Origin: JAWPNA01 sp045402695
GTDB taxonomy: Bacteria > Acidobacteriota > Polarisedimenticolia > JACPZX01 > DASXTC01
Direction of reading: 5' to 3'
NCBI GenBank assembly: GCA_045402695.1
Contig: JAWPNA010000097.1
Span: forward strand, 1-31,124
DNA: 31,124 nt
Shown here: one piece after another, positions 16,967 through 25,837 of the stretch
Position numbering within the stretch: the first letter of the stretch is position 1
Layout: every line of letters starts with the position of its first letter
Notes under the pieces: generated by a model
Database searches by the model: none
Seen by the model: the letters and a program-made list of their open reading frames with translations, nothing else
Told to the model about the DNA's origin: nothing
Program-made: the position numbers and the translations under genes

Positions 16967-18172
16967 ATGAATGACACGACAGAGACGGCGAACCACGTAA
17001 CCCGGGAGGAGATCCTCCTCCGCGCCGGCGACCCGAGTCTCGCCTTGGTTGACGTGCTTCCCCGCGCGGCCTTCGAGGAGAGCCACATCCCCGGCTCGCT
17101 CAGCCTTCCGGTCGAGGAAATCCCCGCGCTGGCCCGCGAAGTCCTGCCCGATCCATCGCGGGAGGTCGTGGTCTATTGCGGCGGGCCGACGTGACCGCTT
17201 GGCGAGCGGGCCGTGGGCCTGCTGCGCGACCTCGGTTATCCACACGTGCGGCACTACGCGGGAGGAATGCAGGAGTGGATCGAGCAGGGAGGGAGGCTCG
17301 AGGGGGCGGCCAGCCTGGCACGTCCGGAGGCCGTTGCGGCCTCCAGAGGCACGGCACCGCGCCGCAGCAGCCGATGGCTGGGATCACCGCTCGCGAGGTT
17401 GGCTGATCTTCCCTTCAGCGCACTGCTCGGATTGTGGCTGCAGATGGTCCTCGGGTGCGGCCTAGCCTACTGGGCTCTGGGGCTGGCACGACCGCCGGGA
17501 CTGATCGAGGTCGGAACTCCAGTCCCCGCGACCCTCGAGGGGCTGGCCTCCTCGATCTACTTCAGCTTCGTGACGGCGACCTCCATCGGGTTCGGCGATG
17601 TCGTGCCGGTGGGAGCGGCGCGGCTTCTGGCGATCCTGGAAGGCGCCGCGGGGCTGCTGCTGTTCGGCTGCGTGATCTCGAAGCTCGTCTCGCGCCGGCA
17701 AGAGGAGCTCATCGAGGAGATTCACCACATCGCTTTCGAGGACCGGCTGGGCCGCGTTCGCACCAACCTGCACCTGGTGCTGTCCGAGTTGCAGTCGCTC
17801 GCCGCGGAGTGCTCGGCGAACGCACCTCCACCGCCGGGCCTTCAGCCTCGCATGGAAAGCGCCGCCATGGTGTTCTCCGGAGAGTTGCGGGCGATCCACG
17901 AGCTGCTTTTCCGGCCGCAGCAGGAGCCCGCCGAGGAGGCGCTGGAAGCGATCCTCGCAAGCCTGGATGCCGCGCTGCGGGCGTTGTGCGACCTGATGGA
18001 GTGCCGGCCCGACGCCGCCAAGCGCTCGGGTCTTCTGACGAGCAACCTGCGATCGATCCGCCGGTTGGCTTCGGAGATCTGCGGGGAGTGCGTCCCGAAG
18101 CAGTACGCGCCCGAGCTCACGCTCTGGATGGACCGAATCCAGGAACTGTCCCGCAGACTGTCATCCGGTTGA
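16967..18172 (+). CDS. Rhodanese domain fused to a two-helix K+-type channel, with in-frame TGA at 17192-17194 (candidate selenoprotein)
   Basis: Read through the TGA, this is one 401-residue frame. Residues 1-110 are a rhodanese: VDVLPRAAFEESHIPGS, then the active loop VVYCGGPT (Cys71), then TGA at codon 76, then PLGERAVGLLRDLGY and YAGGMQEWIEQGG. Related rhodaneses have a second Cys exactly where the TGA stands (pattern YCxxxxC), so Sec76 fits. No frameshift is needed: both halves are in the same frame, and the second half is the missing rhodanese half. Residues about 149-170 and 216-241 are membrane helices flanking the pore filter TSIGFGD (205-211), as in two-helix potassium channels. Residues about 243-400 are a helical cytoplasmic domain. 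The role may be redox- or sulfur-gated ion flux, which is inference. The alternatives are a nonsense mutation or a base-call error (TGC to TGA). There is no strong Shine-Dalgarno. The gene is divergent from the monooxygenase. Confidence 0.75.
17205..17223 (+). promoter_or_regulatory. SECIS-like hairpin downstream of the in-frame TGA
   Basis: AGCGGGCC and GGCCTGCT form an 8-bp stem (one G-U pair) closed by a GTG loop. The loop begins 18 nt after the TGA and starts with G, within the general rules for bacterial SECIS elements (short loop with an early G, about 16-37 nt from the UGA). A nearer alternative stem, CCGCT/AGCGG (17195-17209), competes with it. GC-rich DNA makes chance hairpins common. 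Confidence 0.4.
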
Positions 18173-18187
18173 ACCGCATTGGCCCCG

Positions 18188-19321
18188 CTACCCCAGCCTC
18201 GTCCGGAACGCCGCCAGGCTTGCCAGGAAGACCACCAGCCCGAAGCCGGCCAGCGCCAGCACTTGCGGCCATAGGATCGGGAGCCCCACACCCTTGAGCA
18301 TGATGCCGCGCACGATCGTGAGGAAGTAGCGCATCGGCATCGCGTAGGTTAGCCACTGGATCGGCTCGGGCATGTTCTCGATCGGAAAGATGAAGCCCGA
18401 CAGCAGCATGTTGGGTGTCACGAACGCCTGGCACATGAGCATCGCCTGCTGCTGCGTCTGCGAGATGGTGGCCACCAGCAGCCCCGTGCCGAAGGTCGTC
18501 AGCAGGAACACTCCCGAGAGCGCGTACAGCAGCGGAATGCTGCCGCGCAGCGGGATCTCGAACCAGAACAGCGCCGCCGTGAGCACGATGCCCACGTTCA
18601 CCATCCCCAGGAGCGAGTAGGGCACCATCTTCCCGACGAGAAACTCCAGTGGTCGGATCGGCGTCACCAGGATCTGCTCGATGGTGCCGATCTCCTTCTC
18701 GCGCGTCACCGCGATGGCCGTCAGCAGCAGCGTGCTCAGCAGGAGGATCAGGCCGATCATGCCGGGGATCATGAAGTGGCTGCTTTCCAGCGACTCGTTG
18801 TACCTGACCCTCATCTCGGCGTCCACCGGCGGGCCGATCCTCCCCGCGGAGGCGCCCGCGGGCAGGCGCTGCACCGCGATCTCGATCGAGCGATTCAAGA
18901 CGATCCCCGACAGGTACCCCAGTGCCGTCGTCGCCTCGGTGCTGTTGCTGCCGTCCACGACCGCCTGGAGCTGCGCGGTGGAGCCCGACTCGATCTTGTG
19001 CGCGTAGTTCACCGGGAAGACCAGCGCGACCACCGCTTTGCCCTTGTCGAGGAACGGCAGCACGCCCTCGATGCTGTCCGCGCGACCCGCCTCCTGGAAA
19101 TAGCCGGACTCCAGCACCGCGCGGATCAGATCCCGGCTCGCGGAGGAGCGGTCCAGGTCGCAGATGACGGTGGGGATATGGCGGATATCGAGCGTCGCGG
19201 CGTACCCGAGCAGGACGAGCTGCAGGACGGGCGCGAGCAAGGTCAGTCGCATCGCCAGCGGGTCCCGGCCAAGCTGCCGGAACTCCTTCACCATCAGACA
19301 CCGGATGCGGTGCACGGTCAC
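18188..19321 (-). CDS. ABC-2 type permease of a YbhGFSR-like exporter (distal permease)
   Basis: The 377-residue permease has one N-terminal helix (about 25-45), a large periplasmic domain (about 46-175) and five C-terminal helices: the ABC2_membrane_3 layout of YbhR/YbhS and DrrB-like exporters. The motif SSHFMIPGMIGLI marks entry to the membrane core, and 'TREKEIGTIEQILVTPI' is the typical coupling loop. The GTG start overlaps the stop of the preceding permease by 4 bp (GTGA). It is the last gene of a four-gene operon and converges on the channel gene with 15 bp between stops. The two permeases would form a heterodimer. Confidence 0.92.
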   Translation of the reverse strand: MTVHRIRCLMVKEFRQLGRDPLAMRLTLLAPVLQLVLLGYAATLDIRHIPTVICDLDRSSASRDLIRAVLESGYFQEAGRADSIEGVLPFLDKGKAVVALVFPVNYAHKIESGSTAQLQAVVDGSNSTEATTALGYLSGIVLNRSIEIAVQRLPAGASAGRIGPPVDAEMRVRYNESLESSHFMIPGMIGLILLLSTLLLTAIAVTREKEIGTIEQILVTPIRPLEFLVGKMVPYSLLGMVNVGIVLTAALFWFEIPLRGSIPLLYALSGVFLLTTFGTGLLVATISQTQQQAMLMCQAFVTPNMLLSGFIFPIENMPEPIQWLTYAMPMRYFLTIVRGIMLKGVGLPILWPQVLALAGFGLVVFLASLAAFRTRLG

Positions 19322-20450
19322 CGGAAGACCCGCCGGATGGCCACCAGGCCGACGGTCCCGATCACCAGCGCGTAGATGGCCAAGGCACCGAGCGGCGCGC
19401 TCAGCTCCGCGAATCCCACTCCCTTCTGCAGCGTTCCGCGCAGCACCGCCACGTAGAACCGCGCGGGCAGCAGGTAGGTGATCGCTTGCAGCCAGACCGG
19501 CATGTTCCGGATCGGGAACATGTAATCGGAGAGGTAGAAAACCGGAAGCAGCGAGGCCAGGAAGGCGGCCGACTGCGCCCCCATCTGCGTCGAGGTGACG
19601 GCCGAGATGAACAGCCCGATGCCCAGGGCCGATATCAGGAACAGGACCGTGCCCACCGTAAATAACAGCAGGTCGCCCCTCACGGGGACGCCGAGCAGAT
19701 AGTGCCCTATCGCGAGCGCGACCCAGGCGTTCGCGAAGGCCACCAGCGCGTAGGGGACCAGTTTGCCGATCAGAATTTCCCGCGCAAGCAGCGGTGTCAC
19801 CCGGAGCTGCTCGAGCGTGCCGCGATCCTTTTCCTTGGCGATGGCCAGCGACGTCTGCACCACGCCCAGCATCGTCAGCAGCACGCCGATCAGGCCGGGC
19901 ACCATGAAATTGCGGCTCTTGAGCTCCGGGTTGTACAAGACGCGCGGCTCGAAATCGATCGGCAGCAGGTCCTCCACGCTCTTCACTCCCACCTCGCGCA
20001 GGCGGGACGCCAACGCCGAAGCGGCGAAGGTCTGGATGATCTTGCGAGCGTGTCCCTGGACGACGGTGGCGGTCGAGGAGTCGCTGCCGTCCAGCAGGAT
20101 CTGCACCTTGGCCGGGATGGCGCGCGTCACATCGCGCTCGAAGCCGCGCGGAACCACGAGGGTGAGGGAAGCCTGGCCCGTTTCGAGAAGTCTCTCGGCT
20201 TCGTCTGAGCTGGCCGGCGAGGCCACCTGCCGGAAGTAGCCCGAGGAGAAGAAGGCCCGCGCCAGGTCCCGGCTCTTCGTGGTGCCGTCACGGTCCCACA
20301 CCGCCATACGGATTTCCCGAATGTCGAACGTCACCGCGTAGCCGAACAGCAGCAGCAGGACGACGGGAACCACGAGGCTCAGGACGACGCTCCTGCGCTC
20401 GCGCATCATCTGCTTGAATTCCTTGCGCAGCAGCGAGACAAGCCGGTGCA

Positions 20451-20451
<1 letters not shown>
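19318..20451 (-). CDS. ABC-2 type permease of a YbhGFSR-like exporter (proximal permease)
   Basis: The 377-residue protein is a paralogue of its downstream neighbour: N-terminal helix about 23-43, periplasmic domain with SSGYFR and SDSSTATVVQG, membrane entry at SRNFMVPGLIGVLLTM, coupling loop 'AKEKDRGTLEQLRVTPL', and five C-terminal helices. The ATG at 20451 shares one base with the ATPase stop (TGATG), and its own stop overlaps the next gene by 4 bp, so all three are translationally coupled. Such pairs export drugs, lipids or small molecules; the substrate is unknown. Confidence 0.93.
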
Positions 20452-21371
<920 letters not shown>

Positions 21372-21376
21372 GGGGA

Positions 21377-22447
21377 TCAGGAAGCGGCGGGGCTCTTGAG
21401 GACGACGTCGGCCGGAATCCCCACTTTCAGCGACCCGTCGTTGTTGGTCACGGCCACCTTGACTCCGAAGACGAGCTGGGCCCGGTCCTGCACCGTCTGC
21501 ACGTTCTTCGGCGTGAACTCGGCCTCCTTGGAGATGTAGATCACCTTGCCCGGATACTCCTTGCCAGGGGCCCCATCGATCCGCACGGAGACTTCGTCAC
21601 CCGTCCTGATCCCGGCCAGCTCGACCTGCGTGACGTAGACCCATGTGTAGAGGTTCACCAGGTCCGCCACCGCCACGATCGGCGACCCGGGCCTGGCGTA
21701 CTCCCCCACCTCCTGGAGCTTCTCGGTGACGGTCCCCCTGAGCGGCGAGCGGACGATCGTGCGATCGAGGTCCAGCTTGGCCCTGTCGCGCAGCGCCTCG
21801 AGGCGGGCCACCTCGGCGCGCCCCTGCTCGATTTCTTCGCCGCGGTAGCCGCGTAGCAGCAGCGCGTGCCTTTCCTTGGCAGCCGAGAGGCGCGCCCTGG
21901 TGACGTCGAGGTCGCGTCTGGCGACGTCCAGGTCGTCGGGCGTGCCGACCTGCTGGCGGACCAGATCCTGGACCCGGCTGATGCGCGCCTCCGCCTGCGC
22001 GACCTGCGCCTCGGCTTCATCCACCTCGCGCCCCGCGGCCGCCACCTCCTCGCGCCGGTAGCCCGACGTCAGCAACGTCAGCTTCGCGCGCGCCGATCGG
22101 AGCGCGGCGGTGGCTTCGGCCAGCGTGATCCGGTACGGCTCGGGATCGATCTGGGCGACGGGAGAGCCGGCCTCCACTGCGTCTCCTTGATCGACTTGCC
22201 GGACCAGAATGCGGCCCGACACTTCGGGGACGACATCCACCTCGACCGCCTCGATGGTGCCCGAATAGACAGGTCCGTGGTTGCCGCCGGCCGAGCAGGA
22301 AGCGGCGGCAAGGCTCAGAGCTGCGAGAAAGACGAGGCGGGCGGCGCGGTATCTGATGGGATCTCGCTCCCGGCTGTATGGATTGTGGCGGATCGAGCGG
22401 GATGGTACGAGATGGTTCCCTGGCCTGTCAATGCGGGCGCCGCGCAC
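21377..22447 (-). CDS. HlyD/YbhG-type membrane fusion lipoprotein (start uncertain)
   Basis: The mature part is a periplasmic adaptor: a biotinyl-lipoyl half (VYSGTIEAVEVDVVPEVSGRI), a long alpha-hairpin coiled coil rich in Glu/Ala/Arg, the second lipoyl half (IVRSPLRGTVTEKL) and a beta-barrel domain. A clear lipoprotein signal, LVFLAALSLAAASC, precedes it. The start is a puzzle: the nearest ATG/GTG/TTG is the GTG at 22447, which leaves 30 charged residues before the signal, whereas an ATC at 22357 (with GGGAG upstream) would give an ideal 21-residue signal. The canonical GTG is given here; the true start may be the rare ATC, or a misread ATG. It heads the exporter operon and links the inner-membrane transporter to an outer-membrane channel not seen in the window. 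Confidence 0.88.
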   Translation of the reverse strand: MRGARIDRPGNHLVPSRSIRHNPYSRERDPIRYRAARLVFLAALSLAAASCSAGGNHGPVYSGTIEAVEVDVVPEVSGRILVRQVDQGDAVEAGSPVAQIDPEPYRITLAEATAALRSARAKLTLLTSGYRREEVAAAGREVDEAEAQVAQAEARISRVQDLVRQQVGTPDDLDVARRDLDVTRARLSAAKERHALLLRGYRGEEIEQGRAEVARLEALRDRAKLDLDRTIVRSPLRGTVTEKLQEVGEYARPGSPIVAVADLVNLYTWVYVTQVELAGIRTGDEVSVRIDGAPGKEYPGKVIYISKEAEFTPKNVQTVQDRAQLVFGVKVAVTNNDGSLKVGIPADVVLKSPAAS

Positions 22448-22456
22448 GTCCCCGGC

Positions 22457-22462
22457 TATAAT
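22457..22462 (+). promoter_or_regulatory. Consensus -10 box before the PfpI-family gene
   Basis: A perfect TATAAT lies 44 bp before the ATG at 22506, giving a leader of about 37 nt with GGAGGA as ribosome site. No matching -35 is found at 16-18 nt, so it may need an activator. Confidence 0.4.
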
Positions 22463-22505
22463 CCGAGCCAGAAGCGCGACTTCCCGCGATTCCGGAGGAT
22501 CCGTC

Positions 22506-23021
22506 ATGGGCAAGGGCAGGGTGGCAATTCTCGTGGAGAACGACTACCAAGACCAGGAAGTGTGGTACCCCCTCTACCGGCTGAAGGAGGAAGGGTACGA
22601 GACGGTGGTAGTGGGACCCAAGAGTGTCGAGTACAGGTCCAAGCATGGCTATCCCATCAAGGCGGAGGTCGCCGCCTCGGAGGTGGTCCCCGACTACCTG
22701 GTGGGGGTCGTCATACCAGGCGGCTGGGCCCCGGACAGACTCCGGCAGGACCCCGATGTGCTCCGCATCGTCAAGGAGGTGTTCGTGAAGCGGCGCGTGG
22801 TCGCATCGATCTGCCACGGAGGCTGGGTGCTCGCTTCGGCCGGCGTGGCGCGCGGCCGGCGCATGACGTCGTACCAGGCGATCCGCGACGACATGGAGAA
22901 CGCGGGGGCCGAGTGGGTGGATTCCGAGGTCGTGCGCGACGGCAACCTGATCACATCGCGCAAACCGGACGACTTGCCGGCCTTCTGCCGGGAGATCATC
23001 AAGGCGTTGAAGGAGTCGTGA
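22506..23021 (+). CDS. DJ-1/PfpI family protein (C56-type)
   Basis: The 171-residue protein has the flavodoxin-like PfpI fold: a start of VAILVENDYQDQEVWYP with the conserved acidic residue, the strand-turn VIPGGWAPDRLR, and the nucleophile elbow ASICHGGWVLASA, where Cys103 is followed by His104. Family members act as intracellular peptidases, glyoxalases or glycation-repair deglycases, and the sequence does not decide among them. GGAGGA sits 7 nt before the ATG. It is divergent from the exporter operon and convergent with the alcohol dehydrogenase (12 bp between stops). Confidence 0.93.
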   Translation: MGKGRVAILVENDYQDQEVWYPLYRLKEEGYETVVVGPKSVEYRSKHGYPIKAEVAASEVVPDYLVGVVIPGGWAPDRLRQDPDVLRIVKEVFVKRRVVASICHGGWVLASAGVARGRRMTSYQAIRDDMENAGAEWVDSEVVRDGNLITSRKPDDLPAFCREIIKALKES

Positions 23022-23033
23022 ACGCGGCGTCCG

Positions 23034-24050
23034 TCAGCCACCGGGCGCTACCATCAGGACGCCGGCGCCGCGGATGGCGTCGTGCTTCAGGGCGATCAAA
23101 GCCTCGTTGACCTCGGCGAGCGGAAAGGTCCTGACGTGCGTGCGCACCGGGATGCGCGCCGCTTCGATCAGGAACTCGCGCCCATCCTCGCGCGTGTTGT
23201 TGGCCACGGTGCGCACCATTCGCTCGCCGTACAGCAAGGCGTACTCGAGGGCGGGGATGGGGCTCATGTGGATGCCGCCGAGCGCGAGCGTGCCTCCCTT
23301 CTCGAGCGCTTCGAGCGCAGCCGGCACCAGCTCTCCCGCCGGCGCGAAGATGATCACCGCGTCGAGCCGCGCCGGCGGTCGCTCCATCGCGTCTCCCACC
23401 CAGACGGCCCCCAGATCTGAGGCGAGCGCCTGGTGACGCTCCCGGTCCCGCGTGCAGACGTACACCTGAGCGCCTCGCGCGCGCGCCACCTGGATCGCCA
23501 CGTGCCCTGCCGCGCCGAAGCCGTAGATCCCGAGGCGCGCCCCCGGCCACGACGTGATGCCGGTGAGGCGCAGCGCCCGGTAGCCGATGATGCCGGCGCA
23601 CAGCAGCGGCGCCGCTTCGAGGTCACCAAACGGTGCCGGCAGCCGGTAGACGAACCCCGCCGGCGCGGCGACATACTCGGCGAACCCGCCGTTGGCCGTC
23701 CAGCCGGTGAACTCGGGGTGGTCGCAGAGATTCTCCCGGCCCGATAGGCAGAAGCGACAAGCGCCGCACGTGCGGTGCAGCCACGACACGCCGACCCGGT
23801 CCCCCACCTCGAGATCCTGCACCTGCAGGCCGAGCGCCGCGACGTCGCCCACCACCTGATGTCCCGGGATGATGGGCGAGCGCCGCGCGGGCAGCTCTCC
23901 TTCCACGACGTGCAGGTCGGTGCGGCAGATGCCGCACGCGCGCACTTTGATCAGCGCCTCGTCATCACGAGGCGAGGGGACGGGGACATCCTCCAGGACG
24001 AGCGGCCGGTCCTCGATCGGCCGTGGCGCCCTGAGCTGGCAGGCTTTCAT
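23034..24050 (-). CDS. Zinc-dependent alcohol dehydrogenase family protein
   Basis: The 338-residue medium-chain dehydrogenase has the catalytic-zinc block CGICRTDLH (Cys39) and GHQVVG (His64; most relatives have GHE, so Glu is Gln here), plus a structural zinc lobe with Cys 95, 98, 101 and 109. A nucleotide-binding motif, IYGFGAAGHVAIQVAR, follows. It should oxidise alcohols or reduce aldehydes with NAD(P). The ATG at 24050 begins MKACQLRAP, the usual N-terminus of the family; the upstream open frame overlaps the divergent promoter region and is not credible protein. No strong Shine-Dalgarno is seen. Confidence 0.94.
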   Translation of the reverse strand: MKACQLRAPRPIEDRPLVLEDVPVPSPRDDEALIKVRACGICRTDLHVVEGELPARRSPIIPGHQVVGDVAALGLQVQDLEVGDRVGVSWLHRTCGACRFCLSGRENLCDHPEFTGWTANGGFAEYVAAPAGFVYRLPAPFGDLEAAPLLCAGIIGYRALRLTGITSWPGARLGIYGFGAAGHVAIQVARARGAQVYVCTRDRERHQALASDLGAVWVGDAMERPPARLDAVIIFAPAGELVPAALEALEKGGTLALGGIHMSPIPALEYALLYGERMVRTVANNTREDGREFLIEAARIPVRTHVRTFPLAEVNEALIALKHDAIRGAGVLMVAPGG

Positions 24051-24117
24051 ACCCGCACAGGATAGCGCGATCCGGATGGCTGGTCGCGCGGGCGGCGCCG
24101 GGGGTAAAGTGGCCGGC

Positions 24118-25548
24118 ATGGCCCCTACGTCTCGGGTGTGGCTCTGGCTCATCGCCGTCGCCGCGCTTCTCTCGTTTGATCTGGGCGGGATAGCGCTGCT
24201 CGATCCCGACGAGGCGCGCTACGCGGCGGCCTCGCGGGAGATGATCGAGGGCGGCGATCTGATCATCCCCCGCTTCAACGGCGAGCCGCGTCTCAACAAG
24301 CCGCCGCTGATCCACTGGTTGCAGGCGGCTTCGTTTGGCGCGCTGGGCGTCACGGAGTCAGCGGCCAGGCTTCCCTCGTTGGCGGCCGCCCTGGCGACGC
24401 TGGCGCTGGCCGCTAGGTGGGCGCGATCGCGGATTCGGCCCTCCGCCGCCGGCCCCGCGGTGGCAGCGCTGGCCGGCTGCCTGTTGTTCTTCTCGTGCGC
24501 GCGCCTGGCCATCATTGACATGACGTTGACCTTCTGGATCACCGCGGCGCTGCTGGCCTGGCACGAAGCGGCGCGCGCCCGATCTCCCCGGGCGCGGCGG
24601 GTCCTTGCATGGGCCGCGGCCCTATCTTGCGGTCTGGCCGTTCTCGCGAAGGGTCCCGTGGGAGTGCTGCTGCCCGCCTCGGTGATCGGTGCCACGGCCG
24701 TTCTGGTCCGGGTCCCACGGATGGTCTCGTGGCGCGGAGCCACGACGGCCGCGGCGGGAATCGCGCTCGTCACGACGCCGTGGCTTTCCTGCCTCGTCTC
24801 ACGGATAGGCGTTCATGGCGTGATCGATCTTCTCGTGAGGGAGACCTACGACAGGGCCGTATGGGGACTCGACCACCCCAGGCCCATCTACTACTTCCTT
24901 CTGGCCGGCTGGGTGACGCTGCTTCCCTGGTCGCTCGCGGCCCCCTGGCTTCTGTACCGATCCTGGAAGGAATTCCGCGCGGGAGACGACGCCGCGGGAT
25001 TCCTGATCGGCTGGTTCACCGTCGTTTTGGTCTTCTTCAGCCTGCCGGCCGGCAAGAACGACGCCTACATCCTGCCGGCCGCCGTACCGCTCGCCCTGAT
25101 CGTCGCGCGCCGGCTGCGGCCCGCGGTCGTGGCCGGGATCGCGGCGGCGACGGCCCTCGCGCTCGTCGTCTGCGTGGTGCTCGCCTCCGGTCCGCTGTCC
25201 ACCGCGCGCAGCCTCAGGCAACTCTGCGTCACCGCGGAGCTGGCGGCGCGTCCGGATCTGGTGGTGATCGGGTACAAGCTCCACCGCCCGAGCCTCGTTT
25301 ACTACTCGGGACGGCACGTGCGGTGGGTCGCGAGCGGCGGCGAGCTTCGCCGGCTGATCGCGGCCACGCCGCGCGACGCCACCGTCGCCGTCGTGATGGA
25401 GGTGCGCCGCCACGCGAGACTGGGCCCCGGGCTCGCTGATGCGCTGAGTGAGTTCAGGATCGCGGGCGGCCAGCCAGGCCTTGTCGCGCTGGTAAGGGAC
25501 GGGAGCGCACGGGTTCAAGTCCCGTCGCTCCCGCCAAATAATCTGTGA
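24118..25548 (+). CDS. GT39/ArnT-like membrane glycosyltransferase with an altered C-terminus
   Basis: The 476-residue protein has about ten membrane helices. The first loop carries DPDEARYAAASREM (Asp31-Glu32, the catalytic acidic pair of the family) and IIPRFNGEPRLNKPPLIHW, both hallmarks of ArnT/PMT-type enzymes that move a sugar from a polyprenyl-phosphate donor to lipid A or protein on the periplasmic face. It is somewhat shorter than ArnT (about 550). The last 16 codons lie within and just past a tRNA-like element (25501-25536), so the C-terminal RVQVPSLPPNNL is probably not ancestral. The ATG at 24118 is chosen because the first helix starts directly after it; 24076 is possible. Confidence 0.9.
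   Translation: MAPTSRVWLWLIAVAALLSFDLGGIALLDPDEARYAAASREMIEGGDLIIPRFNGEPRLNKPPLIHWLQAASFGALGVTESAARLPSLAAALATLALAARWARSRIRPSAAGPAVAALAGCLLFFSCARLAIIDMTLTFWITAALLAWHEAARARSPRARRVLAWAAALSCGLAVLAKGPVGVLLPASVIGATAVLVRVPRMVSWRGATTAAAGIALVTTPWLSCLVSRIGVHGVIDLLVRETYDRAVWGLDHPRPIYYFLLAGWVTLLPWSLAAPWLLYRSWKEFRAGDDAAGFLIGWFTVVLVFFSLPAGKNDAYILPAAVPLALIVARRLRPAVVAGIAAATALALVVCVVLASGPLSTARSLRQLCVTAELAARPDLVVIGYKLHRPSLVYYSGRHVRWVASGGELRRLIAATPRDATVAVVMEVRRHARLGPGLADALSEFRIAGGQPGLVALVRDGSARVQVPSLPPNNL
25501..25536 (+). other. tRNA-like minihelix: acceptor stem + T arm + CCA, no D or anticodon arm
   Basis: GGGAGCG (25501-25507) pairs perfectly with CGCTCCC (25526-25532). Between them lie one C and a consensus T arm: stem ACGGG/CCCGT with loop TTCAAGT. 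Discriminator G and an encoded CCA follow (25533-25536). All T-loop invariants (T54 T55 C56 A58 with C61) are present. A full tRNA would need about 40 more nt between 25507 and 25509. It may be a tRNA deleted inside, an attachment-site remnant, or a true minimal tRNA-like RNA. G73 is compatible with Trp, Ser, Gln, Asn or Asp tRNAs; the type cannot be told. Confidence 0.7.
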
Positions 25549-25837
25549 TCAATAGTTTACATGCATTCTCTTTTGCCCTCCTGACGGTCCGGTTGTATGC
25601 TCGGCGACCTCAGCTATCAACAACCCTCTGTGCTCGCTGATAAGCGCTCTCCGAGTCACGCGCCGTCGAGAAGACAACAGGTCGCGACGCCACGGTTTCG
25701 GCTCCCGCCGCCTCCATTGGCCTCTTCCTTACCGTCATGGGACACTTGTTCGCGGTCGGCGCCCATCCGCAGACAGGCGAAGCTCCACGACGCAAGTGCT
25801 CGAGCGGGTTCAAGTTGCTGCCTGTGAGGGGGCTGCC
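25549..25837. other. Non-coding junction between the glycosyltransferase and the IS remnant
   Basis: The first 30 bp are notably AT-rich compared with the window, as is common next to recombination sites. No frame here resembles a known protein on either strand. An 11-nt copy of the T-arm sequence CGGGTTCAAGT recurs at 25805-25815. Nothing else is recognised. Confidence 0.5.

Noticed and set aside
16795..17088. N-terminal extension of the monooxygenase to 17088
   Set aside because: The added 98 residues look random, cover the divergent promoter and the start of the rhodanese gene, and a GTG with a strong ribosome site begins right at the Rossmann motif.
17213..18172. Separate ion-channel gene starting at the GTG at 17213
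   Set aside because: Its first 35 residues are the second half of the rhodanese in the same frame as the upstream half, and the GTG is the loop of the hairpin with no ribosome site. One read-through gene explains both parts better.
24219..25518. Minus-strand frames opposite the glycosyltransferase
   Set aside because: Translations are compositionally biased shadows; the plus-strand frame has the GT39 motifs and membrane helices.
25461..25536. A normal full-length tRNA (or tRNA-Sec) ending at the CCA at 25536
   Set aside because: No upstream segment pairs with the acceptor 3' strand at normal length and no D or anticodon arm is seen. The stem is 7+5 bp, not the 8+5 of bacterial tRNA-Sec.
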